NCBI RefSeq assembly: GCF_014490035.1
Contig: NZ_CP061008.1
Span: 4,712,001-4,776,000 of the forward strand
From: Achromobacter xylosoxidans
Lineage (GTDB): Bacteria; Pseudomonadota; Gammaproteobacteria; Burkholderiales; Burkholderiaceae_B
DNA: 64,000 nucleotides
Reading direction: 5' to 3'
The notes under the pieces are model-generated. The model saw only the letters and a list, made by a program, of their open reading frames with translations, was not told the DNA's origin and did no database searches. A program made the translations under genes and the position numbers. This document shows, in pieces, positions 27,066 to 36,713 of the stretch (positions are counted from its first letter, which is position 1; the number at the start of each line of letters is the position of its first letter).

Positions 27066-27524
27066 TTATTTCTTCTTGCGGTACGAGTCGTGGCAGGCCT
27101 TGCAGCTTGCGCCGACGTCGCCAAACGCAGCGCGCAGCTTGTCCAGGTCGCCGGCATCGGCAGCGGCCGACAGCTTGACGATATTGTCCTGGAAGGCCTG
27201 TTGCTTCTGCTTGAAGCCCGCAGCGTCGCTCCAGATTTCCGGACGCGCATCGCCGCCTTCGGTGCCCGCGCCAAAAGCCGTCCACGGCAAGGCCGACAAG
27301 GTCTTCAGCACTTCCACGTTGGCCTTGATCTGCGCGGCGTCATAGGGCTGCTGGCCCTTGACCACTGGCGCCATGCGGCCAAAGTGGGAAGCCATCAGCG
27401 TCAGCGCCGATTGGCGGTACTTGACCGCGTCCTCCGGCTTGGCGAACTGCGCGGACGCGCTCGTCGCCAGCAGGGGCCCAACCGTCATACAGGCCAACGC
27501 GGCAAGCGTGGACAACTTCTTCAT
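27066..27524 (-). CDS. Cytochrome c' (c556-type), periplasmic
   Basis: The 152-residue precursor has a Sec signal peptide (MKKLSTLAALACMTVGPLL, cleavage near ASA/Q) and a four-helix body. A single C-terminal heme site CKACH has cysteines at about 141 and 144 and axial H145. This is the class II cytochrome c layout, with electron-transfer or NO-binding roles. The start is ATG 27524, preceded by GGGAGATTGCA. The gene ends in a Lys-rich tail. Confidence 0.9.
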   Translation of the reverse strand: MKKLSTLAALACMTVGPLLATSASAQFAKPEDAVKYRQSALTLMASHFGRMAPVVKGQQPYDAAQIKANVEVLKTLSALPWTAFGAGTEGGDARPEIWSDAAGFKQKQQAFQDNIVKLSAAADAGDLDKLRAAFGDVGASCKACHDSYRKKK

Positions 27525-27580
27525 TGCAATCTCCCGTAAGGTCAACAGAGGCCGCGCGCCCCGGGCGCGCGGCAAGGCGA

Positions 27581-29068
<1,488 letters not shown>

Positions 29069-29118
29069 TCATGCGGCCTGCTATACTTCGGCCGCTTTCC
29101 GACTCCGCTTGTGACTCC

Positions 29119-29727
29119 ATGAAACTGATCGGCTCGCTTACCAGTCCTTACGTGCGCAAAGTGCGTATCGTCATGGCCGAGAAAAAGCTGGACTACCGGC
29201 TTGAACTCGAAAACGTCTGGTCCGCCGACACGCAGATCCAAACGTACAACCCGCTGGGCAAGGTGCCTTGCCTGGTCATGGAAGATGGCGGCGCCCTCTT
29301 CGATTCGCGCGTCATCGTCGAATACGTCGACACCCTGTCCCCTGTTGCCCGCCTGATTCCTCAGCCGGGGCGTGATCGCGCCGCGGTCAAGTGCTGGGAA
29401 GCCATCGCCGATGGCCTCCTGGACGCCTGCGTGACCATCGTCAAGGAAAACCAGCGCCCCGAGGCTCAGCGCAGCCCCGAATGGATCGAGCGCCAGTATT
29501 CCAAGATCCACGCCAGCCTGGACGCGATGAACAAGAGCCTGGGCGACAACGCCCACTGCATGGGCATCAACTACAGCCTGGCCGACATCGCCGTCGGCTG
29601 CGCGCTGGGCTACTTGGACCTGCGCTTCGCCGCGCTCGACTGGCGCGCCGACCACCAGAACCTGGCCCGCCTGTACGACAAGCTGTCGCAGCGGCAGTCC
29701 TTCATCGATACCGTTCCGGTGGTGTAG
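29119..29727 (+). CDS. Glutathione S-transferase (YibF-like)
   Basis: The 202-residue protein has a thioredoxin-fold N-terminus (MKLIGSLTSPYVRKVRIV, with the Ser/Tyr-type active site near residues 8-10), the cis-Pro region KVPCLVMEDG, the glutathione contact FDSRVIVEYVD and an all-helical C-terminal domain. The closest known pattern is E. coli YibF. The substrate is unknown. It starts at ATG 29119; the extension to 29071 has no support. Confidence 0.88.
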   Translation: MKLIGSLTSPYVRKVRIVMAEKKLDYRLELENVWSADTQIQTYNPLGKVPCLVMEDGGALFDSRVIVEYVDTLSPVARLIPQPGRDRAAVKCWEAIADGLLDACVTIVKENQRPEAQRSPEWIERQYSKIHASLDAMNKSLGDNAHCMGINYSLADIAVGCALGYLDLRFAALDWRADHQNLARLYDKLSQRQSFIDTVPVV

Positions 29728-29803
29728 CCCCCCCGAGGCGCTGCGCGCCTCCCCCCAGGGGGCGCCGCTACGGACCGGCGGAGCCGGATCCGTGCGGCCC
29801 GGC
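29728..29803 (+). repeat. GC-rich dispersed repeat, copy A
   Basis: The 76-bp element begins CCCCCCCGAGGCGCTGCGCG, continues with CCCCCCAGGGGGCGCCGC and ends GCGGAGCCGGATCCGTGCGG. It is a near match to the reverse complement of 55634-55716. It begins at the base after the TAG of the GST gene and may form stem-loops, acting as a 3' processing or termination element. Confidence 0.75.
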
Positions 29804-29814
29804 TTCTGCTTGGC

Positions 29815-29848
29815 TGCGCTTCTGTTTTGCCTGCGCTTCTGTTTTGCC
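29815..29848 (+). repeat. Tandem 17-bp direct repeat
   Basis: TGCGCTTCTGTTTTGCC occurs twice without a gap (29815-29831, 29832-29848), followed by a degenerate third piece. It is noncoding, between the convergent GST and TSUP genes. Confidence 0.85.
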
Positions 29849-29931
29849 TTTGCTTCCGCGCCGCCTTTGCTACCGCATCGGCGGCGCTTCTACGTGGGCT
29901 GCGCTTTTCCATCGGCGCAGCCCTGTCCGGC

Positions 29932-30750
29932 TCAGGCGTTGAACGTCTGCCAGGCCTTGAACAGCATGTACGCGGCCAGCGCGAACAGCAGGCAGGCGAA
30001 CACGCGCTTGAGCGTCTGCACCGGCAGGCGGTGCGCCATGCGCGCGCCCAAGGGCGCCGTCAGCACGCTGGTGCACACCAGCGCGATCAGGGCCGGCCAG
30101 TAGATGTAGCCCAGCATGCCCGGACGCGTTTCGCCCGAGTTCAGGCCCGACACCACATAACCGACGCTATTGGCCAGCGCAATGGGAAAGCCCAGCGCGG
30201 CCGAGGTTGACACCGCGTTGTGCAGGGCCACGTTGCACCAGACCATGAAAGGCACCGACAGGAAGCCGCCGCCCGCGCCCACCAGGCCGGACAAAAAGCC
30301 GATGCCCGCCCCGGCCGTGCTGGTGCCCACCACGCCCGGCATCTGGCGGCTGGGCTTGGGCTTCTTGTTCTGCAGCATGCTCCAGCCGGAATAGCCGACG
30401 AACAGCGCAAAGAACAGCGACAGCCACAGCGTGCTCAGCGCGGCGAAGACCGCGCCGCCCGAAAGCAGGCCGCCGATGATGATGCCCGGGGCCATCGCCC
30501 AGACGATGTTCCATTTGATCGTGCCGCGCTGCTGGTGCGCCCGCACGCTGGAAATGGAGGTGAACAGGATCGAGGTCATCGACGTGGCGATGGCGGCATG
30601 CACCACCAGGTCGGCAGGCATGCCCTTCCACGCGAACAGCATCGTCAGGAAAGGCACCAGCAACATGCCCCCGCCTATGCCCAGCAGGCCCGCGGCGAAA
30701 CCCACCACGCCCCCCAGCACCAGCAGGCAAATCACCATCGTTACATCCAC
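29932..30750 (-). CDS. TSUP family permease (TauE/SafE)
   Basis: The 272-residue inner-membrane protein has the two-repeat TSUP fold: GFAAGLLGIGGGMLLVPFL in the first half and GFLSGLVGAGGGFLSVPFM in the second. Members export sulfite or sulfonates, or import organic anions. The start is GTG 30750 (MDVTMVICLLV), with GAGGAG 6 nt upstream; the longer frame runs through a terminator. The substrate is not determined. Confidence 0.87.
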   Translation of the reverse strand: MDVTMVICLLVLGGVVGFAAGLLGIGGGMLLVPFLTMLFAWKGMPADLVVHAAIATSMTSILFTSISSVRAHQQRGTIKWNIVWAMAPGIIIGGLLSGGAVFAALSTLWLSLFFALFVGYSGWSMLQNKKPKPSRQMPGVVGTSTAGAGIGFLSGLVGAGGGFLSVPFMVWCNVALHNAVSTSAALGFPIALANSVGYVVSGLNSGETRPGMLGYIYWPALIALVCTSVLTAPLGARMAHRLPVQTLKRVFACLLFALAAYMLFKAWQTFNA

Positions 30751-30780
30751 AACTCTCTCCTCTTTCTTCTTGGTAATGAA

Positions 30781-30813
30781 CAAAGCCCCAGGGGCCGCGC
30801 CCCAGGGGCTTTG
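30781..30813 (-). terminator. Terminator after mnmA
   Basis: CAAAGCCCC...GGGG pairs with CCCC...GGGGCTTTG around a GC-rich loop, with one central mismatch. It lies 50 bp past the mnmA stop on the minus strand. The T-run is short. Confidence 0.7.
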
Positions 30814-30862
30814 ATTGAAATCCGCGCACGCCGCGCGGCGGATGCCGGCGCGGCGCCTACAC

Positions 30863-31981
30863 CTACAGGATGATGCCGCCGCCCAGGCAAACCTCGCCAT
30901 CGTAAAGCACGGCGGACTGTCCAGGCGTGACCGCCCACTGCGGTTCGGTAAAGCTCAGGCTGAAGGTGCCGCCGGCGGCGCCTTCCAGGCTGCACGCGGC
31001 ATCGGCCTGGCGGTAGCGCGTCTTGGCGCCATAGGCGCCCGCGGCCGGCGCGTGACCAGCGACCCAGCTCGCGTCCTGCGCCCGCAGCTCGCCCGACAAC
31101 AGCCAGGGGTGGTCATGCCCCTGCACCACGTAGAGCACATTGCGCTCCAGATCCTTGCGCGCCACGTACCAGGCTTCGGCCGTACCGTCCTCGCGCTGGC
31201 GCCCCTTCACCCCGCCCACGCCCAGGCCCTTGCGCTGGCCCAGCGTATAGAACGACAGCCCTTCGTGGCGGCCGACCTTCTGCCCTTCCGGCGTCATGAT
31301 CGGGCCAGGCTCGGTCGGCAGATAGCGGTTCAGGAACTCGCGGAACGGCCGCTCGCCGATGAAGCAGATGCCAGTGGAATCCTTCTTGGCGGCGTTATGC
31401 AGGCCGATCTCGTGCGCAATGCGCCGCACCTCGGTCTTGTGGATCTCACCCAGCGGGAACATGGTGCGCGACAACTGCGCCTGGTTCAGCCGGTGCAGGA
31501 AGTAGCTCTGGTCCTTGGACGCGTCCAGCGCCTTGAGCAGTTGAAACTGCGTGCCGCCCCCCTCGGCCGGCACCTCGCGCACTCGGGCGTAGTGGCCGGT
31601 GGCGATGTGCTCGGCGCCCAGCGCCATGGCGTGGTCCAGAAAGGCCTTGAACTTGATCTCGGCATTGCACAGCACGTCCGGGTTCGGCGTGCGGCCCGCG
31701 GAGTACTCGCGCAGGAACTCCGCGAACACGCGGTCCTTGTATTCGGCGGCGAAATTGACGAACTCGAACTCGACCCCGACCAGATCCGCGACGCTGGCGG
31801 CGTCCAGCAGGTCTTGGCGGGTGGAGCAGTATTCGGAATCGTCGTCGTCTTCCCAGTTCTTCATGAACAGGCCGACGACCTCGTAGCCTTGCTGCTTGAG
31901 CAGCCAGGCGGTGACCGAAGAATCGACCCCGCCGGACATGCCGACGACAACGCGGCCTTTCTTGGTAAGTTTTTGACTCAT
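30863..31981 (-). CDS. mnmA: tRNA-specific 2-thiouridylase MnmA
   Basis: The enzyme adenylates and thiolates U34 of tRNA-Lys, -Glu and -Gln, using sulfur from the Tus relay. The 372-residue protein has the PP-loop SGGVDSS at about residues 16-22, the catalytic Cys contexts [12 protein letters not shown] and [16 protein letters not shown], and the C-terminal beta-barrel starting at [11 protein letters not shown]. The ATG at 31981 gives the normal family length. The LysR gene ends 7 bp upstream on the same strand. Confidence 0.95.
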   Translation of the reverse strand: MSQKLTKKGRVVVGMSGGVDSSVTAWLLKQQGYEVVGLFMKNWEDDDDSEYCSTRQDLLDAASVADLVGVEFEFVNFAAEYKDRVFAEFLREYSAGRTPNPDVLCNAEIKFKAFLDHAMALGAEHIATGHYARVREVPAEGGGTQFQLLKALDASKDQSYFLHRLNQAQLSRTMFPLGEIHKTEVRRIAHEIGLHNAAKKDSTGICFIGERPFREFLNRYLPTEPGPIMTPEGQKVGRHEGLSFYTLGQRKGLGVGGVKGRQREDGTAEAWYVARKDLERNVLYVVQGHDHPWLLSGELRAQDASWVAGHAPAAGAYGAKTRYRQADAACSLEGAAGGTFSLSFTEPQWAVTPGQSAVLYDGEVCLGGGIIL

Positions 31982-31988
31982 GATGGGA

Positions 31989-32915
31989 CTATTTTAGATC
32001 GGTCCGCGCATCTTCCCGCGGCTGCGGCTCGGCGGCCCGCGACACTTCCATCAGCCAGGTGCGGAAAGCCTGCAGGGTCGGAAGATTGGCCTTCTGCTCC
32101 GGGTAGCACAGGTAGTACCCCATGCGCGCCCGGATCGGCAGCTGGATGGCGACGGCCAGCTTGCCGTCGCGCAGCTCGTCTTCGATCAGGCAGCGCGGAA
32201 TCAGCGCCACGCCGAAGCCAGCCGCGGCGGCCTGCGACAGCAGCGCATACTGGTCAAAGCGCGCGCCTTCCAGGCTGCGCCGGGTATCGCAGCCGGCCTG
32301 CTCGAACCAGTCGCGCCAGCCTTCCAGCGCCGAGGTGTGGTGCAGCAGCGGATAGGCCAGCAGGTCCGCGGGCGCCGCACAGCCGCCCGGGATCAGGCGC
32401 GGGCTGCAGACCGGCAGAATTTCGCGGCCGACGATGTAGTCCGCCCCGCTGCCTGGCCAGATGCCTTCGCCGAAGCGCACGGCGGCGTCCAGTTCAGGGG
32501 TGGAGAAGTCATAGCCCTGGCGGTGAGGCAGGAATTCGACGTGGATATCCGGCCGCAGGCGCATGAAGGCGGTCAGGCGCGGGATCAGCCAGCGCGCGCC
32601 GAAGGTCGGCATACAGGTCAGGTTGAGCGTGCCGCCCTGCCCCTGGTGCGCGATCAGTTCCACGGTGGCGGCTTCGATCTGCCCCAGCCCGGCCTGGATC
32701 TTGGTCAGGTAGCTGCGTCCGGCCTCGGTCAGGACCAGGCCTTGCCTGATCCGCAGGAATAGTTCGATGCCGACGAACTCCTCCAGATGTTTCACCTGCT
32801 TACTGACCGCACCCTGCGTGACACACAATTCCTGGGCCGCGCGCGTGAAGCTGCTATGTCTCGCGGCGACTTCGAACGCCTGGAGATCCGTGAGTGAGGG
32901 ACAGAATCGCCGCAT
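31989..32915 (-). CDS. LysR family transcriptional regulator (GcvA-like)
   Basis: The 308-residue protein has an N-terminal winged helix ([37 protein letters not shown]) typical of the GcvA/AmpR branch, and a periplasmic-binding-like effector domain. The start is ATG 32915 (MRRFCPSL); a TTG five codons earlier is the alternative. It is divergent from the Bug receptor gene 192 bp away, an arrangement often seen for a regulator and its target. The effector is unknown. Confidence 0.88.
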   Translation of the reverse strand: MRRFCPSLTDLQAFEVAARHSSFTRAAQELCVTQGAVSKQVKHLEEFVGIELFLRIRQGLVLTEAGRSYLTKIQAGLGQIEAATVELIAHQGQGGTLNLTCMPTFGARWLIPRLTAFMRLRPDIHVEFLPHRQGYDFSTPELDAAVRFGEGIWPGSGADYIVGREILPVCSPRLIPGGCAAPADLLAYPLLHHTSALEGWRDWFEQAGCDTRRSLEGARFDQYALLSQAAAAGFGVALIPRCLIEDELRDGKLAVAIQLPIRARMGYYLCYPEQKANLPTLQAFRTWLMEVSRAAEPQPREDARTDLK

Positions 32916-33107
32916 GGATGAGGTACGCAAATTGTTTCAGGCCGCGCAGCAAAAACAGCCCGGCTCCGGGCCGCCGCGAAAAAAGGCATGAAAAAAAGTC
33001 ATAGCTTACGGAGAAACTTTCGTTTGCGCAAACCGGACCGCCAGGAAAGAATCGTTGCGTTTGCGTCTGCCTTTGCGCATCCGCTTTCCAATTCATTAGG
33101 GGAATCC

Positions 33108-34097
33108 ATGCAACGCCGTAAAGTAGTACTGGGCCTGTGCGTCGCCGCCGCGACCCTCGCCGCGCCGCTGACCTCGGGTATCGCGCACGCTGAAGACGCG
33201 TATCCGACCAAGCCCATCCGCCTGATCGTTCCCTTCCCGCCCGGTGGCACCACCGACATCGTCGGCCGCCTGTTCGCCGACAAGCTCGGCAAGGAACTGG
33301 GCCAGACCGTCGTGGTGGAAAACCGCGGCGGCGCCGGCGGTTCGATCGGCAGCGCCTTCGTCGCCAGCAGTGCGCCGGACGGCTACACCCTGGGCATCGC
33401 CACCGTGAGCACCCACGGCATCAACCCGGCCATCTACCCGAACCTGCCGTTCGATGGCGAGAAGGACTTCACGCCCGTCTCGAACCTGGCGGCCGTGCCC
33501 AACATCATGACCATCAACCCGAAGGTCCAGGCCAAGAACATCGCCGACTTCATCAAGCTGGCCAAGAGCGAGCCGGGCAAGCTGACCTACGCGTCGGCCG
33601 GCAACGGTTCGGTTTCGCACATGATGGGCGAGCTGTTCAAGATGGCTTCGGGCACCAACCTGATGCACGTGCCGTACCGCGGCGTGGGCCCGGCGCTGAA
33701 CGACGCGCTGGCCGGCCAGGTCGACGTCATGTATGACAACCTGCCCTCCTCGCTGCCGCACGTGCAGTCCGGCCGCCTGATCGCCATGGCCGTGGCCTCG
33801 CCCAAGCGCGTGGCCGCCCTGCCCGACGTGCCCACGTTCGCCGAAGCCGGCCTGCCGGCCGTGAACGACGCGTCCTGGTTCGGCCTGGTGGCTCCCGCCA
33901 AGCTGCCCCAGCCCGTGCTGGACAAGCTGAACGCCGCCGTGCAGAAGGTCAGCGCCGAAGCCGACGTCAAGAGCCGCCTGGAAGCCCTGGGCGCGGCGCC
34001 GGCCGCCAACACTCCGGCCGAATTCGCGGCGCAGATCTCGGCTGAAATCGCCAAGAACAAGCGCATCGCCAAAGAAGCCAACGTGAAGATCGACTAA
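33108..34097 (+). CDS. Bug-family periplasmic solute-binding protein
   Basis: The 329-residue tripartite-tricarboxylate (TctC/Bug) receptor has a Sec signal peptide cleaved near A28 and the family hallmarks YPTKPIRLIVPFPPGGTTDIVGR, VVVENRGGAGGSIG and HVPYRGVGPALNDALAGQVD. AGGGGAATCC precedes ATG 33108. No TctA/TctB membrane genes are adjacent, so it is an orphan receptor, as most Bug genes in Bordetella and Achromobacter are. The ligand is unknown, probably a carboxylate. Confidence 0.92.
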   Translation: MQRRKVVLGLCVAAATLAAPLTSGIAHAEDAYPTKPIRLIVPFPPGGTTDIVGRLFADKLGKELGQTVVVENRGGAGGSIGSAFVASSAPDGYTLGIATVSTHGINPAIYPNLPFDGEKDFTPVSNLAAVPNIMTINPKVQAKNIADFIKLAKSEPGKLTYASAGNGSVSHMMGELFKMASGTNLMHVPYRGVGPALNDALAGQVDVMYDNLPSSLPHVQSGRLIAMAVASPKRVAALPDVPTFAEAGLPAVNDASWFGLVAPAKLPQPVLDKLNAAVQKVSAEADVKSRLEALGAAPAANTPAEFAAQISAEIAKNKRIAKEANVKID

Positions 34098-34106
34098 GCG
34101 GTCTTC

Positions 34107-34138
34107 GGTCCTCGCGCGCCGCCCGGTGCGCGAGGACC
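34107..34138 (+). terminator. GC-rich stem-loop after the Bug gene
   Basis: A perfect 11-bp stem (GGTCCTCGCGC) closes a 10-nt loop 10 bp past the stop. There is no T-run, so it is a weak terminator or a 3' stabilising stem. Confidence 0.5.
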
Positions 34139-34165
34139 TCCGATTAACGAACGCAACACCCCCTT

Positions 34166-35041
34166 ATGCGAATTACCCAACCCCTGTCTTACCGGCTCGA
34201 CCTCCCGCAGCAATATCCTGATTCGGACTCCTCGGCTCCCCTCGTGCTGGACTCCCCGCACAGCGGCACCGCCTACCCCCCCGATTTCGCGGCTGCGGTG
34301 GACTTTGGCGCATTGCGCACCGCCGAGGACACCTGGGTTGACGACCTGTGGGGCGACGCCATCGAAATGGGCGTACCGATGATTGCCGCCGCGTTCCCGC
34401 GCGCCTACATCGACGCCAACCGCTCGCCCGACGAAATCGACGAATTGCTGCTGGACGCCGCCTGGCCCGACGCCATCAACGCCTCGCCCAAGGTCAAGCT
34501 GGGCAAGGGCCTGATCTGGCGCATGCTGGACGACGGCACGCCGCTCTACAACCGCAAGCTGACGGTCGCGGAAGTGCGCCACCGCATCGACGCCTGCTGG
34601 AAGCCCTACCACGCCGCGCTGGGCCAGGTGCTGGACGCCGCCCACAAGAAGTTCGGCAAGGTCTGGCACATCAACTGCCACTCCATGCCCAGCATCGCCG
34701 GCGCCTACGCCACCGACCGCCCGGGCCTGGTGCACCCCGACTTCGTGCTGGGCGACCGCGACGGCAGCACCAGCGACCCGGCCTTCCGCGAATTCATCGC
34801 CGCCTGGCTGCGCGAACGCGGCTACAACGTCACCGTCAACGATCCCTACAAGGGCGTGGAACTGGTGCGCGCCTTCGGCCGCCCCGAAGAAGGCCGCCAC
34901 AGCCTGCAGATCGAGATCAACCGCAAGCTCTACATGGACGAAGTCTCGCTGCGTCCTTCCGAAAACTACGGCCGCCTGAAGGCCGATCTGCGCGAACTCA
35001 CCGCCGCGCTGATCACCTGGACTCGCGCGCAAACGGCTTGA
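34166..35041 (+). CDS. N-formylglutamate amidohydrolase family protein
   Basis: The 291-residue protein of the FGase/HutG-type family hydrolyses N-formylglutamate or related N-acylated amino acids. Conserved features include VLDSPHSGTAYP, a metal-binding HINCHSMPS near residue 172, and QIEINRKLYMDE toward the C-terminus. No hut cluster is nearby, so a histidine-degradation role is uncertain. It lies 68 bp after the Bug gene on the same strand. Confidence 0.82.
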   Translation: MRITQPLSYRLDLPQQYPDSDSSAPLVLDSPHSGTAYPPDFAAAVDFGALRTAEDTWVDDLWGDAIEMGVPMIAAAFPRAYIDANRSPDEIDELLLDAAWPDAINASPKVKLGKGLIWRMLDDGTPLYNRKLTVAEVRHRIDACWKPYHAALGQVLDAAHKKFGKVWHINCHSMPSIAGAYATDRPGLVHPDFVLGDRDGSTSDPAFREFIAAWLRERGYNVTVNDPYKGVELVRAFGRPEEGRHSLQIEINRKLYMDEVSLRPSENYGRLKADLRELTAALITWTRAQTA

Positions 35042-35117
35042 CGCCGGACGTTTGCGCGCAGGTGCCGGCCGGCATCAACGTCAGACCGGCCGGAGCAATT
35101 GGGTTGCAAGACCCCAG

Positions 35118-35145
35118 CCCCATGGTTCGCCATGGGGTTTTTTTT
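35118..35145 (+). terminator. Strong rho-independent terminator
   Basis: CCCCATGG pairs with CCATGGGG around a TTCG loop, followed by eight T residues. It ends the 34166-35041 transcript before the pnt operon. Confidence 0.92.
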
Positions 35146-35272
35146 GGTTTGCCGCCGGGCATTGGCGGTCCTGCGCCCCCCCGTACTCTTCCCCCTCGCT
35201 TCCCAGGGGCGAGACACCTTTCCTTGCACTTTCCCGTGTATAACTGATGCCAACTAATGAGGAGAGGCGTAG

Positions 35273-36391
35273 ATGCACATCGGGATACCAAAAGAAACCC
35301 GAGACGGGGAAACTCGTGTCGCAGCAACACCGGAGACCGTCAAGAAGTACGTAGGCGGGAAACACACCGTCATCGTGGAGCGCGGGGCAGGCACTGCCGC
35401 CCGCTATCTCGACGAAGCCTATGAGGCAGCGGGCGCCACGCTCGGCACCGCCCAGGATGCGCTGGGGGCAGAACTCGTCATGAAGGTGCGCGCGCCTTCT
35501 GCCGCGGAACTGCCCCAGATGAAATCCGGGGCTGTCGTGGTCGGCATGCTGGATCCCTTCGACGCCGAAGGCATCCAGCAGATCGCCGCCGCCGGACTCA
35601 CCGGATTCGCGCTGGAAGCCGCGCCCCGCATCACGCGGGCCCAGAGCCTGGACGTGCTGTCCTCCCAGGCCAACCTGGCCGGCTACAAGGCCGTGCTGCT
35701 GGCGGCGCACCACTACGGCCGCCTCATACCCATGATGATGACTGCCGCGGGCACGCTGAAGGCCGCCCGCGCCGTCGTGCTGGGCACTGGCGTGGCCGGG
35801 CTGCAGGCCATCGCCACCGCCAAGCGGCTGGGCGCGGTGGTCGAAGCCTCGGACGTGCGCCCCGCCGCGCGCGAACAGGTGGAATCGCTGGGCGCCAAGT
35901 TCATCGACGTGCCTTTCGAGACGGACGAAGAACGCGAGATCGCGCAAGGCACGGGCGGCTACGCCCGGCCCATGCCGCCCGCCTGGATGGCGCGGCAGGC
36001 CGCGCTCGTGTCCGAGCGCTGCAAGCAGGCCGACATCGTCGTCACCACGGCGCTGATTCCCGGCCGCCCCGCCCCCACGCTAGTGTCCGCGGAAACCGTC
36101 GCGGCCATGAAGCCGGGTTCGGTGCTGGTGGACCTGGCGGTCGAACGCGGCGGCAATTGCCCGCTGTCCGAGAAAGGCCTGGTGGTGGAAAAGCATGGCG
36201 TGACGATCATCGGGCTGACCAACCTGCCCGGCCTGGTCGCGACCGACGCTTCGGCGCTGTATGCGCGCAACATCCAGGATTTCCTGAAGCTCATCATCAA
36301 TGCGGACGGCGCGCTGGCGATCCAGCGCGACGATGAAATCGTCGCGGCCTGCCTGGTGTGCGAAGGCGGCAACGTGGCGCGGAGGAACTAA
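35273..36391 (+). CDS. pntAA: NAD(P) transhydrogenase subunit alpha part 1
   Basis: The 372-residue NAD(H)-binding domain I of proton-translocating transhydrogenase resembles alanine dehydrogenase in fold. Features are the start MHIGIPKETRDGETRVAATP, the Rossmann motif GTGVAGLQAIATAKRLGA near residue 170 and AGVGQ-like downstream loops. It is split from the membrane part, as in the three-gene arrangement. GAGGAGAGG lies before ATG 35273. First gene of pntAA-pntAB-pntB. Confidence 0.94.
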   Translation: MHIGIPKETRDGETRVAATPETVKKYVGGKHTVIVERGAGTAARYLDEAYEAAGATLGTAQDALGAELVMKVRAPSAAELPQMKSGAVVVGMLDPFDAEGIQQIAAAGLTGFALEAAPRITRAQSLDVLSSQANLAGYKAVLLAAHHYGRLIPMMMTAAGTLKAARAVVLGTGVAGLQAIATAKRLGAVVEASDVRPAAREQVESLGAKFIDVPFETDEEREIAQGTGGYARPMPPAWMARQAALVSERCKQADIVVTTALIPGRPAPTLVSAETVAAMKPGSVLVDLAVERGGNCPLSEKGLVVEKHGVTIIGLTNLPGLVATDASALYARNIQDFLKLIINADGALAIQRDDEIVAACLVCEGGNVARRN

Positions 36392-36395
36392 CAGC

Positions 36396-36713
36396 ATGGA
36401 AGCGATCAACCCCACCCTGATGAATCTCATCATCTTCGTGCTGGCCATCTATGTCGGCTACCACGTCGTGTGGAACGTCACCCCCGCCCTGCACACGCCC
36501 TTGATGGCCGTCACCAATGCCATTTCCGCCATCATCATCGTGGGCGCCATGCTGGCGGCCGCGCTGACCGAAGGCGGGCTGGCGCGCGGCATGGGCGTGT
36601 TCGCCGTGGCGCTGGCCGCGGTCAACGTGTTCGGCGGTTTTCTCGTGACCCGGCGCATGCTGGAAATGTTCAAGAAGAAGGACCGCAAGGCAGGCAAGGA
36701 GGAAGCGAAATGA
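36396..36713 (+). CDS. pntAB: NAD(P) transhydrogenase subunit alpha part 2
   Basis: The 105-residue membrane part of the alpha subunit has three hydrophobic segments and a charged tail (KKKDRKAGKEEAK). The start is ATG 36396 (MEAINPTLM), just after GGAGG at the end of pntAA; the earlier frame is spurious. Its stop codon overlaps the pntB start as ATGA, so the two are translationally coupled. Confidence 0.93.
   Translation: MEAINPTLMNLIIFVLAIYVGYHVVWNVTPALHTPLMAVTNAISAIIIVGAMLAAALTEGGLARGMGVFAVALAAVNVFGGFLVTRRMLEMFKKKDRKAGKEEAK

Noticed and set aside
30751-30900. N-terminal extension of the TSUP permease to 30900
   Set aside because: The extension would translate through the mnmA terminator and is not hydrophobic; GTG 30750 has a good GAGGAG site.
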